DNA of 64,000 nt, taken from positions 62,001 to 126,000 of the forward strand of contig JBDOQK010000053.1 in NCBI GenBank assembly GCA_040437565.1, given 5' to 3'. The notes beneath the pieces are model-generated. The model ran no database searches, was not told the origin of the DNA, and was given only the letters and a program-made list of their open reading frames with translations. This DNA is from Albugo candida (Eukaryota > Oomycota > Peronosporomycetes > Albuginales). Positions 42,018 to 53,265 of this stretch are shown here, one piece after another. Position 1 is the first letter of the stretch. Each line of letters starts with the position of its first letter. The position numbers and the translations under genes were made by a program.

Positions 42018-42127
42018 GAATGTAATAGATATTTGGCTATACATCGATGAGTAAACACATGTGTATAGAAACGAGAAGGAGGGCGCAAAGCATCAAAAAG
42101 CATTGATTATTCGAGAAGTTTGCAACC

Positions 42128-42760
42128 ATGATGCATTACGACCATTACTTACTCGACTTCGATTCACAGACACGGAACCGACCGCATTTCGATGTGCAGT
42201 ACAGCGAGTGTTCACGTACGTATAGTGGTTTTACCGTATCATTTTGTATCAAAGTTTGTATATGTGGCAGGATTCTGCTGGAGGAAGCGTTTGTGACCGG
42301 TGGGACAACGACGATTCAATCAAACACGACCAAAACGATTTCTGGAGCAAACTATCTTCGACAACCTTGTGGTATTGGTGTCGGGCAACAAGGACCGTTC
42401 CTATTGGACATTTTCGCCCGCTTGGAACCGGATGCACCGTCTGGTCAATACAATATGATCGTTGAGAGCATTATACTCATTGTGGTGATTTAGGTCATAT
42501 TCCAAACGTCACGGTAGATTCAAACGGAAGGCTCATCGGTTTGTGTCTTCCACCGACAGTTTTGACCAGTGACATCTTCTTGTTAATCGCAACCAACACA
42601 GTGCACACTTGGCTTCGGTCTATTGAGGCATGTGGTACACAACATATCGCAATCATTCTCATAAGCATTCACATCTCTATAGATTTTGATTGCCGCTGGT
42701 ATTCCACAAAAGCAAATTGTGCTTGTAGTATTGATCTGCGCAGCTGAAAATGCTCTGCAA
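42128..42760 (+). pseudogene. Possible decayed Cu/Zn superoxide dismutase-like sequence
   Basis: In one frame GHFRPLGTGC is followed by a TGA at 42463 and then HYTHCGDLGHIPNVTVDSNG. This resembles the HFNP ... HxGDLGN(I/V) centre of Cu/Zn SOD, including two metal-ligand-like His and the Asp. I did not find the preceding HxHEFGD motif or the following GNAG-R-ACG motif in good order. A 121-aa frame starting at 42128 runs through the same stretch but looks random. Either an old pseudogene or a gene with introns I failed to see. Confidence 0.3.
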
Positions 42761-43252
42761 GTATCTCGTCACTTTTCTGGTAGAATCAGATTGCCGATTG
42801 ACCTCAAGATGTTTGGCTAACGTTCGTTTGTAGAGGTGAGGCTCGTGACAGCTGCTCTTGAGGATGAGAGTAGCGCTACGTATCCTCTGCTGGGTAGGTT
42901 CTGGTCAAGAGTAGAAAATCTTAGTGATTAAAACAACACAAATGGGTACTTTTTGAATATAATTAGCAGTTTGTGCATGCAAAAGTTTATCAATAAATTG
43001 ATCAATACATTGCAGGTTTCAGTTATCGTATCAGAATGACCGCAAAAACGTTCCTAACAACCGAAAGCAAAAAGTCATTCGTACTTACCAAAACGTTCAT
43101 TCGGTTTTGCCACAACGACAGGCTAAAACAATTACTTGGTCGTGCATCGCCTCCAAAGAAACAAGACTTGACGACAAACTCCAATCAGTCTCAAATTGTT
43201 TGTTCAAATCAATCAATGCAATACTACTCAGCACTCAAGCTAAATTTCTGCT
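42761..43252. other. Intergenic region
   Basis: About 490 bp. A 74-aa frame at 43036-43260 overlaps the methyltransferase end and shows no similarity; otherwise I see nothing. Confidence 0.4.
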
Positions 43253-44143
43253 TCATCTGATGCCGGCGCTGAGCATCACATGCTCATGAGTGCCGACTTT
43301 CTTACCTTGCAAAAAATAAAACGGAACGGATTCACGTGAACGGCTTTGATCCGAATACTGGATCGGTACCCAATCACGACCAAAAAATGATGTCGCCTCG
43401 CTCAAATCTGCCTGAATCCAAATCTTGAATTGTGTGAGGGCCAAAACACCATGTAATGGATCATCCTCACCATACAAGAAATACTTGAGGACAGATTCCG
43501 CGACGATACTTTTGTTAGTCACAATCTTTCCCGGCATATCAGCCCACAGTTCGCTTTTGAGAGCTGATAGAGCGTCTACAGTTTTGACCAATTTGACAAG
43601 ACTTCCATGATTCATGAAATAGAGCAACCCCTCCATGCACCAGAATGTTGGTGAATCCCTATCAAATCCATTTTTGTACAACAAAGTATCCCAAGAATCC
43701 TCGGTCAAATCCGTGTTGACATAATGTACTTTTAGAGCCTTCGAAGACGCATTACCATCTCGAAACACCTGTTGTTTGTATTGCAGTATCTCTTCACCTT
43801 GATCCAGCTCAAATACTGTGGCATTGCGCAAAGAATCCAAACGATGCGATCTCGCATCGATTCCAGCACCCAAAATCACAACTTGATGTATTGAGGGGTC
43901 TCGATGATCAATCGCCTCATCCAAAAACCTCGTTCGGAGTGCAAACAAGTTTGACGTTTGTGGATCCGGGTCGTCCCATTTCCACGCTTGAAAATTCGGA
44001 TTGATCATATTATTCCCCGCAAGCGTCTCGGCAAACGGGTCATTGAAAAGTCGATCTTCACGGGCCGACTCGACAGCGCGAATGTATGCCAAAAAGTATG
44101 GTGCGTACGACTTGAAGCAGTTGATTTGATCCAATTCATTCAT
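43253..44143 (-). CDS. Class I SAM-dependent methyltransferase, LCMT/COG3315 type
   Basis: 296 aa from MNELDQINCF; an upstream open stretch encodes MPYSDMENRFGNIALLAGKQ in another frame and may belong to a first exon. Features: YIRAVESAREDRLFNDPFAE, QVVILGAGIDARSHRLD (SAM-binding motif I), ATVFELDQGEEILQYK (motif II acid), FWCMEGLLYFM. This is the O-methyltransferase family related to leucine carboxyl methyltransferase and mycobacterial ML-type enzymes. The substrate is unknown. No membrane segment or signal. Confidence 0.8.
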   Translation of the reverse strand: MNELDQINCFKSYAPYFLAYIRAVESAREDRLFNDPFAETLAGNNMINPNFQAWKWDDPDPQTSNLFALRTRFLDEAIDHRDPSIHQVVILGAGIDARSHRLDSLRNATVFELDQGEEILQYKQQVFRDGNASSKALKVHYVNTDLTEDSWDTLLYKNGFDRDSPTFWCMEGLLYFMNHGSLVKLVKTVDALSALKSELWADMPGKIVTNKSIVAESVLKYFLYGEDDPLHGVLALTQFKIWIQADLSEATSFFGRDWVPIQYSDQSRSRESVPFYFLQGKKVGTHEHVMLSAGIR

Positions 44144-44430
44144 ATTTCTGTAAGATGGTTTGTTTCCCAGCAAGTAGAGCGATATTTCCAAAGCGGTTCT
44201 CCATGTCGCTATACGGCATTCTCGACCCTGGTCGCAAAACACATATCGCGTTCATGTCGCGGGTGCAGAAGGCATACGATTTTAGATATGAGTAGGAATA
44301 TTTATTGCTATATTGTTTCTGATGACGATACTGTGCTATAACGATGCTATTGGATAAATCTCTTCATGATGGTAACTAATTGGATGTAATAAGATGCGTT
44401 CTCTTTTTTTCGATTTTAATAAAAGTTTCT

Positions 44431-44902
44431 TCACCTTTGCTTTGATTGCGGTTGCTTCATAGAGTACAAAGGCTTGGGTGAGAAATTCATGTTCTTTTTG
44501 GGTTTGTGGAGGTGCGCGGCACTCGTAAAATTGTGGCGTTGAGGCTTTCCATGTGGTTCGATGCCGCCTTCCGATTGAGAACGAAGCTCCTGAACTTTTT
44601 GTTGGAGACGATGATACAACTCTTGGTGTGTTTCCATAACATCCAACTCGGCCAGAACCTCGTTCACAGCGTCCATTTCATCCAACTCTCGCGCATCTTT
44701 GCGTGACAAATTGTTAATTGTGTGTCATATACGTAATTATGGAAAACATACCGTCTTCTGTAAGCGGAAAGCGTTCAGAATCAAACAAGTCTTCATCCGA
44801 AATGAAACAAGGATCAGACATCTCGTTATAATTAGCGGCGTGTCCTCCCCAATTATGCATCGGGTAGAAGGGTGTGGCTTGCGCGTTGAGCGTTGACAGC
44901 AT
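44431..44902 (-). CDS. Small PAM2-motif protein (PABP-binding candidate)
   Basis: Two exons (44902-44752 and 44696-44431; 55-nt intron) close to 138 aa. Residues 2-13 read LSTLNAQATPFYP, which fits the PAM2 consensus (L-N-x2-A-x2-F-x-P) that docks on the MLLE domain of poly(A)-binding protein. The middle is an acidic region followed by a coiled helix (LAELDVMETHQELYHRLQQK), and the tail is basic and disordered. The layout recalls PAIP2-like or ataxin-like PABP partners, but the rest does not match them. It starts 56 bp from METTL9, divergently. Confidence 0.6.
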
Positions 44903-44958
44903 TTGGGGGTTTCAAAGACTTTAGACTTTGATTGTTGTGTGAGCGTAAGAATTATGTA
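44903..44958. promoter_or_regulatory. Very short divergent promoter PAM2 gene / METTL9
   Basis: Only 56 bp lie between the two ATGs. If both starts are right, the 5' UTRs must be tiny or transcription starts overlap. Confidence 0.45.
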
Positions 44959-46252
44959 ATGGAAGCTCTGAGCGCATTCTTTCAAAATTTGAGACGTTAT
45001 TCATACCGGTATTGCGCCTTCAAGTTGAACTCATTTATACGCATGAGGTTTTTCAGCAAGCCTAAACCTCTCTCTAATTCGAGTAAGCACGGTGCTGCTG
45101 CCAGCATGAAAAGTTTTGTCGCCAGTACAAAGCGCCAGCTTCGATCACCTAATTTCGGGTCTCCTGAGCTGTGCTACGACGTAGATCTGAGTAAATTGTA
45201 CGCTTATTCGTAGTCCATATTTATCGTGAGTCACGTATTGCGCGTAGACATTCTGCATTACGGCAAACTTTTGTGCAGCTGGATGTCGATCAAGAAACGT
45301 GCGAGTTCTTACACGTATTGTTATCAGTTATTTGTCAAAAGCGAATTAAGTTAAAAAAAACGACTCAGGGTTGTAATGGAGGCGGCGTGTTTGATTGGAT
45401 CGCTTCGGTTACGCTGGGGATTTTCTACGGCACCACGGATTTGAACGGAATGCTTCGTCGTGAGAACCGCTGTAAATTCTGTGGATTCTTTTGTTGTAAC
45501 GAACACAGGTGGCCAGATGTTTGTTCTTTCGAAATCGCAATTACGCAAACTGCTTCAATGTAAAGAGCCAATCGATGGAACATTGCTCGACATTGGGGCC
45601 GGTGATGGCAACATAACAGAACGGTTACAAACGTGCGTGAAGAATGTAATTACGACCGAGATATCACGTCCAATGGTGGCGCGTCTGAAAGCTCATGGAT
45701 TTCGTTGCGTTAAAACAGCTGATCTCAATCATAGTGCTATCGAGGCAGAAAAGCCGTTTCATCTCATTAGGTGAATGGTCATCAATACGTATTTGACACA
45801 ACATACTCACTCTTATTTTTAGTATGATGAACGTTTTAGATCGAGCAGATCACCCTGCCACCATGTTACGTCACATTAAAACCTTACTTGAGCCTGATTT
45901 TGTAGGTCTGCTTGACGCGAGTATTACTCGCTACGACTAATTGTTGCTGCAGGGAAGGTTACTCTTAGCTGTTGTGCTCCCATTTCATGCAAGTGTCGAG
46001 TCAGGTACCAGGTGGATGACTCCCAACGAACAGCTCCCAATGAGGGGAGGTTTATGTATACAAGGTGCAGGTTTCGAACAAGCTGCAAACGTGCTTTATG
46101 AAAACGTGTTATTACCTTTGGGGTTTGAGGTTGTTCGATTCAGTAGAGTGCCCTATTTGTCTCGTGGCGATATATTTCAATCTTTCCATACGTTATCGGA
46201 TGCGATTTTCGTGCTCCGCCTAGCAACAGGGTGCTCCTCTACTACTTTATAA
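44959..46252 (+). CDS. METTL9: METTL9/DREV protein-histidine methyltransferase
   Basis: Five exons (44959-45197, 45248-45471, 45509-45770, 45823-45901, 45953-46252; introns 37-52 nt) close to 367 aa. FDWIASVTLGIFYGTTDLNG, then QMFVLSKSQLRKLL, LLDIGAGDGNITERL (SAM motif), MMNVLDRADHPATMLRHIK, GRLLLAVVLPFHASVE and FEVVRFSRVPYLSRGD are the METTL9 motifs in order. In animals it methylates N1 (pros) of histidine in HxH motifs. The N-terminal 60 residues are basic and may target an organelle. Confidence 0.92.
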
Positions 46253-46675
46253 GCTCTAAAATCGCACGCAGCCGGTTTTCCGAGTTCGTTTCTTTTTCTT
46301 TATTCTTAGTGTAAAAGCATCAACGGCATTTCTTCTTTTCCTACAACGTCATTCCAACAAGGTAACCAAATAGTACGTGTCAAGGTAAGGAGAGGCTTGT
46401 CTTCAGCATGTCCTCTTCGACTCGACTCTACCTTTGAGAGATTTAATACGTAAAGAAACATAAAGACGCGATGGGTATTTACCCTCCAATGAGATCACCC
46501 AAGTTTTAAATTGCAAGATATGACAGCTGTAATGACTACTTGATTTCCGAATTGGCTTGAGAACGACTTGACTTTTCACATAACAGTCTTTACAAAGTTA
46601 CTTTTCCTCCGTACTCGTTCACGTTTCGCAGAGCTATCACTACCAAAGTAGCAGCTCAGTAACATCCATAGAGTA
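46253..46675. other. Intergenic region
   Basis: About 420 bp; nothing recognised. Confidence 0.4.
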
Positions 46676-47565
46676 ATGCAATCAAGTGTGCGCAGCGAAT
46701 CAGATCACAAATCTGAGACCAGTAAGAGATGTTTGTCAATGTCGGGGCGAAAAGCTATCAGAAATGCAACGAGTGTGGATAAAAAACCTCGAAACTCGCT
46801 ATGTGTACGATTTGGTAGTGCTCATCTAATTGAATTCGAGCCTACAATTCATTGCGGGGGTGTCGCGTCGGACGGTGTACCAATCGGAATGTCCAACAAA
46901 GTACGCTGTCAAGCGCGATATAGTATTGATTTATGGGAATATCAACGAGTGTGGAGGTAAGTGATTTGCAATTCATCTACTTGTGCATCTAATGAAATAG
47001 TAATTGTAGTCGAGTAACCCGTGAAAACTTTATGGAGAACGGATACTTGGAACCAGAAGAGCGTATCAGCATTTTATTTGAAGCCGGTTTTTCCGAAGAA
47101 GAGATTGATCAGAAGATGGAGGAAACGAATCGGTACAATGAACACCGATGGGAATCCAACGAGTACGACATGCGTTACCATCGGTATTCGTGTCCAACGC
47201 CGGATTCAGAGGATGGGAGTTACAGCAAAAGCAAAAGTGAACTTAACGTTAACCATACAGAAGTGATACATTCGCGCGACAAGACACAAGAAAACGACGT
47301 ATTTCAATACGGCGATCCAGCCGACTTTCAATGCACTTTGGAGAACATGCGACTATACGACAGGGAGCGTATAGTAGACGAAGAGGACTGTTTTCATTTC
47401 AATCGAAGAGATTTGATGGAAATGTTTGATACAAAGTTATTCGAGCCTGGATGCATCAAGTTGGATACGAAAGACCGGATAACGACTCAGACATGTACAA
47501 TGGCGTGCCCAATGAGCCTGCAAAATCACACATCTGTGGACGCCGCGATCGTGGTGGCAGTTTAA
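46676..47565 (+). CDS. Conserved protein of unknown function
   Basis: Two exons (46676-46956, 47010-47565; 53-nt intron) close to 278 aa. Residues 40-95 (SLCVRFGSAHLIEFEPTI, GVASDGVPIGMSNKV, YSIDLWEYQRVW) look like a small conserved module ending in the helical pair VTRENFMENGYLEPEERISI and LFEAGFSEEEIDQKMEE. I have the impression of similar oomycete and stramenopile hypothetical proteins but no function. The C-terminal half is acidic and disordered. It ends 50 bp before PIG-P on the same strand. Confidence 0.6.
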
Positions 47566-47615
47566 AATCAAATACCGAGTGTAGACGGTATTATACCGAT
47601 ATTGTAACAGGAAGT

Positions 47616-48153
47616 ATGGCGCCGAAAGTCTCATCGAACAAGCTTTCTTTCCAAGAGTTACAACGATTGAGTGCGAAAAAGACTGAAGTGTATGGATTTG
47701 CCACATGGCTCGCATCTGCACTTTTCTTCAGTACATGCTAGACTATTTCCATTGTATCTATGTATCTCTTAAAATGGCATTTTGTGCTTAGTAATTTACT
47801 TGATTTGGGCCTATGTTCCTGATGCGATTTTGGAGTCTTACGGCGTCACGTACTATCCGTCCAAGAAATGGGCAGTTGCTATCCCAGCAATGATTGTCGC
47901 GACATACTTGTTTTCTCTTGCGGCGTATCAGTCTCTGAATTGGATGTCAACGCCTCCATCTGATTCCTTTGCGACTTTGTATGGTACGTGAGGCTACCTT
48001 CAAATATTAAATAAAGTGTTTGAGTACGCCCATGTAGATGTATACTCGATGGAGTATACAGTGGATGCCACAGACATCAACGCGACTCGGACTGCCACGC
48101 CGCCCATTGCCGATTTGTCAATATTAGATTTAAATTCTCGCATTTTTCACTGA
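47616..48153 (+). CDS. PIGP: PIG-P, subunit of GPI-GlcNAc transferase
   Basis: Three exons (47616-47730, 47792-47983, 48038-48153; introns 61 and 54 nt) close to 140 aa. TEVYGFATWLASALFF and IIYLIWAYVPDAILESYGVTYYP form the first membrane hairpin, and KKWAVAIPAMIVATYLFSLAAY the second, followed by NWMSTPPSDSFATLYD. The third exon supplies the conserved tail ATPPIADLSILDLNSRIF. PIG-P acts in the first step of GPI-anchor synthesis on the cytosolic ER face. A stop occurs right after exon 2 if the last intron is retained. Confidence 0.93.
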
Positions 48154-48339
48154 GTGCGGGCGTTCTGATTCTCATATGTGACTCAGAGTCAGATAGAAGA
48201 CTTCTGACCTAATCTGAATTATGACACACAATGTAAAGACAGTATACCTGATTCAAGCTATCATTCCAGGAACATCGCTAGACCACACAAAACGAACGTA
48301 ACGGGAATCAACTCCCTTCTGATATTCAAAAAGGGGACA

Positions 48340-48760
48340 ATGGCAAGAACGAACCCACCGCGTATCAAATCAAACAGTACACTGAGTGCGATTTGGAACG
48401 ACTTCAATCACCAGTACCGAAAAGAGACGCCAAAACAACTACAGCTTTTGGACGGATTCCTAGCATATGTTCTCGCCACAGGAATCTTGCAATTTGTGTA
48501 CTGCGTGCTTGTGGGCAATTTCCCTTTCAATTCATTTCTTTCAGGCTTTATCTGCACTGTGGGAGTCTTCGTTCTGACCGGTACGTACGTCGTTTTTGGC
48601 TGCGTTCATAGACGCGTGAAACGCTCTTCGTTTAGTTTCGCTTCGGATGCAAGTGGATCCGACCAACGAATTTGTTGATCGGACAGAACAACGCGCGTTT
48701 GCCGATTATCTGTTTTGTAACTTGATTCTATTCCTTGTGGTATTCAATTTCATGGGTTGA
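48340..48760 (+). CDS. DAD1: DAD1/Ost2 oligosaccharyltransferase subunit
   Basis: Two exons (48340-48580, 48636-48760; 55-nt intron) close to 121 aa. QLLDGFLAYVLATGILQFVY, VGNFPFNSFLSGFICTVG, then VSLRMQVDPTNE and RAFADYLFCNLILFLVVFNFMG are the three-helix DAD1 signature to the last residue. It stabilises the STT3 complex for N-glycosylation in the ER. The intron falls within the conserved FVLTVSLR segment; without splicing the C-terminus is nonsense. Confidence 0.96.
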
Positions 48761-49714
48761 GTCATGAGTAAAAGCTGCAAAGTAATACATTTCTCTGCAG
48801 AAATATAAAGTTTGAGGCACGTCAATTTGTTCCGAATTAATAACGTAAATAGAACATTACATGACGCGATCGAAAGTGTTAGTGAGTATCGAAAGAGAAA
48901 GTCGCAAGTTGCTAGCTCATTGGACATCAAAATAAGAAGAGATATGGATTCTAATATGGAGAGTCTGCGCATAAGCATTTTAGTATTTTGATTTAACTGT
49001 ACGGCTTCGTTAGGTACCGAGTACACTTTGGAGGGTACATTCTACTTGCGAGGAAAATATTGCTTCTATATACATTTACAAAGGCTATCATATGCACGAT
49101 TTCTTCAGAACCCTACCTCGCCGTGTGCTAAAATGCATTCCCCTCGCAACAAAATGAGCTNNNNNNNNNNNNNNNNNNNNNNNNNNNNNNNNNNNNNNNN
49201 NNNNNNNNNNNNNNNNNNNNNNNNNNNNNNNNNNNNNNNNNNNNNNNNNNNNNNNNNNNNGATGAACCACCAAACTACCGTACTATTCAGTAACTCTTGT
49301 AACTTTATAGTCCCTCTTTTGCCAATAAAACGAGTTTGCTGCTGCGTTCATATACCCTTACTACATCAGCATTAAGTGCGTCATGTTGTGCACCATTGTC
49401 TGAACAGGTTACTGGGGCAAAACCACTTAACTCCCCAGTGCCCCTCTTCACACTTTATGATATCACACTTTTTCTTTTCACCAGAAAGATCCACGCATAC
49501 TTACTGTACTTGAAACAAACACATCGAGTCTTTGGAAGAATTTATACGATCGCTTCTATAATCATTGTGATAAACACGCGGTTTTTCTACGACCACAACG
49601 TTTCAAGATTCAGTATACTAATTACACACTGTGTTCGTCTCACGTGCGCGCGTGTGGACATCGTCACTTTGTTATAATATCGTTTGTTTGGGACAGTACA
49701 TTCTTAATCATACA
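48761..49714. other. Intergenic region with gap 49161-49260
   Basis: About 950 bp. Several antisense and overlapping frames exist, none with similarity or coding character. No flank duplication is evident at this gap. Confidence 0.4.
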
Positions 49715-50302
49715 ATGGAAATTGCCGGAAACGTACGCGACTTTTTGGTAGGAATGAAAGAAAATATAAGTCCGATCGAAGAAGAAATATTATGCGATTT
49801 GCAACAGCTACACGAATTATTCAGCAAGAATATGACTGGCTTTGACGAAGAAGTATCTCAGAACGCACTTAATATGAGCCCTGAAGCACGAATCGTAGCG
49901 CACCAATTACGCGTGCGAATTTATCAGGATTGGCGCTCCAAGCTGATGGAGTGCGTCTTCAGTTCCGAACTCGAGACGCCATTGGACGATATTAGAATAA
50001 ATGGAGGTCATCTCAACAGCACGGAAATGTGTCAGCACTCGTCCGTCTTACGACGATTTACGAGAACAACGTGTAAAGCTATGGTGAATACCATTAAAGA
50101 CAGATTAGCTCTTTACAAGGTCGTGACCGATCATTACATTCATGTCAGCATACAGACAAAAGGGAGACCGATATTAACACCAATGATGCTAAGCCCGACT
50201 TCTTTACATCAGCGAATGATGGAACAGATGAAAGGATTGAATGTGAATGAGGCGGCAGATATCAATTTTGTGATCCCTGATTTCCTCTGTGGATTTTCAT
50301 GA
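49715..50302 (+). CDS. Hypothetical helical protein
   Basis: 195 aa from the ATG at 49715. It is predicted to be mostly helical (IEEEILCDLQQLHELFSKNM, EARIVAHQLRVRIYQDWRSK, MVNTIKDRLALYKVVTDHYI), without membrane segments, signal peptide or a motif I know. The composition is that of a real protein, with 3' neighbour SF3B5 about 200 bp away. No function assigned; a further exon cannot be excluded. Confidence 0.5.
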   Translation: MEIAGNVRDFLVGMKENISPIEEEILCDLQQLHELFSKNMTGFDEEVSQNALNMSPEARIVAHQLRVRIYQDWRSKLMECVFSSELETPLDDIRINGGHLNSTEMCQHSSVLRRFTRTTCKAMVNTIKDRLALYKVVTDHYIHVSIQTKGRPILTPMMLSPTSLHQRMMEQMKGLNVNEAADINFVIPDFLCGFS

Positions 50303-50500
50303 CTGTACGTTTATTCCGACCTCTACCGATATCAAAAGTATGAAATTGGTGTCACAACGCACGCAATAAGCGTATTACTTGGAACGCTTATGAACCCAAC
50401 TCGCTCACCATGCATTATATTTCTTAAAGAACTTATAAATAATTAAACTCGCGCTTATATTGGTCGTGTCTTTTAGTGTTACCACACTACTTTATTGTTC

Positions 50501-50937
50501 ATGGTGCGGCATCGATTTTTGACATGTTTGGTTCCTATTCTCACGATTCTTGCGTCAGGCTGCGGATCGATTTAACGTCAATCGGCAATGGGAGCATTTG
50601 CAGGCGAAATATGTAGGAACCGGACATGCAGACACAACAAAATTGTGAGTATTGCGCACGTACATTGCGCCATTGCGCATTTGATTAATTAGTGCTGAAA
50701 AACAGCGAATGGGCATTGAATCAGCATCGAGATACATTGGCGTCTCACATTGGTCACGCCGACATGCTTCTCTACTTTGCAGTGGCTGAAAATGAATCGA
50801 TCGCGCGCGTACGATACAACATGTTGGAGGTGACCACGTTATTTTGGGATTTATAGTATTGTGATTTAACACGGTCTCTCCCTTTTAGCGCATGCTACAA
50901 CCGTGTGGCCCTCCACCTCAAAAAGAAGACGAATAGG
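50501..50937 (+). CDS. SF3B5: SF3B5 (SF3b10), U2 snRNP subunit
   Basis: Four exons: 50501-50503, 50559-50644, 50706-50829 and 50890-50937, with introns of 55-61 nt, giving 86 aa, exactly the usual length. AADRFNVNRQWEHLQAKYVG, TGHADTTKFEWALNQHRDTL, GHADMLLYFAVAENESIARV and MLQPCGPPPQKED match SF3B5 throughout. The first coding exon consists of the ATG alone, followed by a good GT..CAG intron. The protein sits in the SF3b complex that recognises the branch point. No exon would be found by ORF length. Confidence 0.93.
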
Positions 50938-51050
50938 GATCGAAATAGAGGCCCATTGGAGTGCCTACTTACTATTAGGCTTAAATAATGTATCCACATA
51001 ATCATTGATCACATTCTACTGTCTCGAACAAAAGTTTCAAACCCGTCCTT

Positions 51051-52170
51051 ATGCGTTTTCGTCCATGTATCGACATCCACGCGGGTCAGGTGAAACAGAT
51101 TGTCGGCTCTACGCTTCAAGACAAAGATACAGAATCGATTGTAACCAACTTCACTTCCGCACTGAATGCTGAAACATATGCAAAGTCGAGACCTCTTCTT
51201 CACATTCTTATTGGACAAAATGTCTCAAACCTGCATTTTGATTCGTAGAATGTATCAAGATGATCATTTGTATGGCGGTCACGTGATTATGCTTGGAAAT
51301 GACATTGCGACGCAAATGGAAGCTAAAAAAGCACTACAGGCGTACCCAAATGGTCTCCAAATCGGAGGTACCGTCGAAATATCCACCCACAAACCTCTCA
51401 TTCTCAATTCTAGGCGGAATTAATGACCAAAATTGCCAGGAATTCCTTCAATATGGCGCCAGTCACGTCATTGTCACTTCTTTCATGTTTCAGCACGGCC
51501 GAATCGACTTGGAGCGCTTACGTTCGCTTAAAAATCTAGTCGGAAAAGAGCATTTGGTCAGGACTTAACCTTACGTTCGACGCCTTCCGCTGATAAGAAA
51601 TGACAGGTCTTGGATTTGAGCTGTCGGAAAAAACAAGACGGTAGATTCTACGTCATGATGAATCGCTGGCAGACGTTCACCGATACCACGATCGAGTAAG
51701 CCACCGATTGCCGCTCATTCGATTTTCGTTTCTCAGTTGCGTTCAGCGAAAAGCTTTTGGTGAGTTTGGCGGAGTATTGTGATGAGTTTCTGGTGCACGC
51801 TGTGGATGTGGAAGGCAAGTTGTGTGGGATTCAGGAAGAGCTGGTAGAATTGCTTGCGTGTTACAGCCCAATTCCAGTCACGTACGCTGGTGGAGCACGA
51901 TCACTGGTACGCAGACCGTTTGTGATAGAGCATACTTTTGATTCATTTATAGAGAGATATGGAGCTGGTCGATCGTGTCGGAATGGGCAAGGTATTTTGT
52001 CGGCAATTTGCATTGAAGCGTTTTTCTCAACGATGGTGTAGATTGATATGTCGATAGGCAGTGCTTTGGATATCTTTGGGGGAATGCTATCGTATCGCGA
52101 GGTTGTCAATTGGAAGTCATCGGAAACGCATACAATGGAGTCTGAGAAGCAAGTTGCATGTTCTAATTGA
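51051..52170 (+). CDS. HIS6: HIS6/HisA, ProFAR isomerase of histidine synthesis
   Basis: Seven exons (51051-51184, 51249-51367, 51414-51556, 51607-51695, 51747-51906, 51953-51991, 52042-52170; introns 39-64 nt) close to 270 aa. [78 protein letters not shown] and [10 protein letters not shown] follow the fungal-type HIS6 (beta/alpha)8 barrel, with catalytic Asp in CIDIH and Asp in HAVDVEG. It isomerises ProFAR in the fourth step of histidine synthesis, so the pathway is probably kept. Confidence 0.92.
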
Positions 52171-52292
52171 CCTTAAAGTAGGACCGCTGCAGAGAATACT
52201 TTTCGAGAATGGATCCTATTTTCAGACTTTTCCACACTATTTGTTAAGCAGGGGTTCCTTGCATGGGCTACTCTTCTCACTCGAGCGAATCG

Positions 52293-53165
52293 CTACGAGA
52301 ACGCCGGAGAAGTGATATTTTCTTCAAGATGCAATATCGATTGTGCAAAGTCTTCCAATTGAGCGACTTTGATGGGGTGTTCGACCTCTTTGGCTATAGG
52401 CTCTGGATACAAAAATGACTTTTGTGTGTTCAATTTCCAGCCGATCTGGTGGCAAACTAATCACACAATCAGAAGCTTGTTCCGGACATAAGTATGCGTT
52501 TCTTACACGCTTGAAAATCAGCATTTACGAAAGAGAAGCCAAGCATTTGGGCGGCCAATTGGATATCTATCGATAAGTACGTTTCACGGATCGATTGAAT
52601 CACTCGATCACGTAAGACTCCACGTAAACATGCGATGATTGGCTGGAAATCCGTTCTCCACGCTGTTTGCTCAATAATCAAGTACGTTTCTGCCATTTTC
52701 CTACTTATCCATAAAATGCAATCAGACGTGTCCAGAAATAATGTGTCACCAAACCTCATTTGTAGCGCTTTGAAAATGGCATGCAGCGCCAGGATCTCAG
52801 TATGGAGCTTTAACGCGTGCGATAAGCGTTTCCAGAGATATCGTGCGTCATCACTGCCATTGGAAACACTCAGAAAACGGCTTTGGCGCAGAAACGAATC
52901 ACATTACAGATTTCCACTGATTAGGATAACTGCCAAAAGTGTGGAGTAAAAATCATGCGTTAGAGGATGCGAATCGTTGGGATTCGCAGCGAGTACCCTC
53001 AGTTCGATATCCTCCATCACGTGCTTGAGTTTCTTTGCTGTGGAATTGCGATTTTGAAGCGGTTGATCGCTTAAAAGCGACGCAGTGAGTTCTTTCTTAG
53101 CGCTTTGGAGTACGTCCATGAGAAACCGGTATGTACCGACGGATACCGTTTTGACGGAAATGGAT
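52293..53165 (-). CDS. CSN8: COP9 signalosome subunit 8 (5' end at gap)
   Basis: At least three exons. Reading from the gap: LTHDFYSTLLAVILISG, then after a short intron SDDARYLWKRLSHALK ... EILALHAIFKAL, FQPIIACLRGVLRDRVIQSI, RETYLSIDIQLAAQMLGFS, and a final exon with IGWKLNTQKSFLYPEP and LEDFAQSILHLEEN. This is the CSN8/PSMD8/eIF3k fold, and the last exon matches CSN8 best. CSN8 is part of the signalosome that removes Nedd8 from cullins. The N-terminus runs into the Ns at 53166-53265 and the start codon is not established. Confidence 0.75.
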
Positions 53166-53265
53166 NNNNNNNNNNNNNNNNNNNNNNNNNNNNNNNNNNN
53201 NNNNNNNNNNNNNNNNNNNNNNNNNNNNNNNNNNNNNNNNNNNNNNNNNNNNNNNNNNNNNNNNN
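53166..53265. other. Assembly gap (100 N), flanks near-identical over 31 bp
   Basis: 53135-53165 and 53266-53296 match except at two positions. Either an unmerged overlap with read errors or a real short repeat. Confidence 0.75.

Noticed and set aside
43036-43260. 74-aa plus-strand frame before the methyltransferase
   Set aside because: No similarity, low-complexity composition, and it overlaps the 3' end of a better supported gene.
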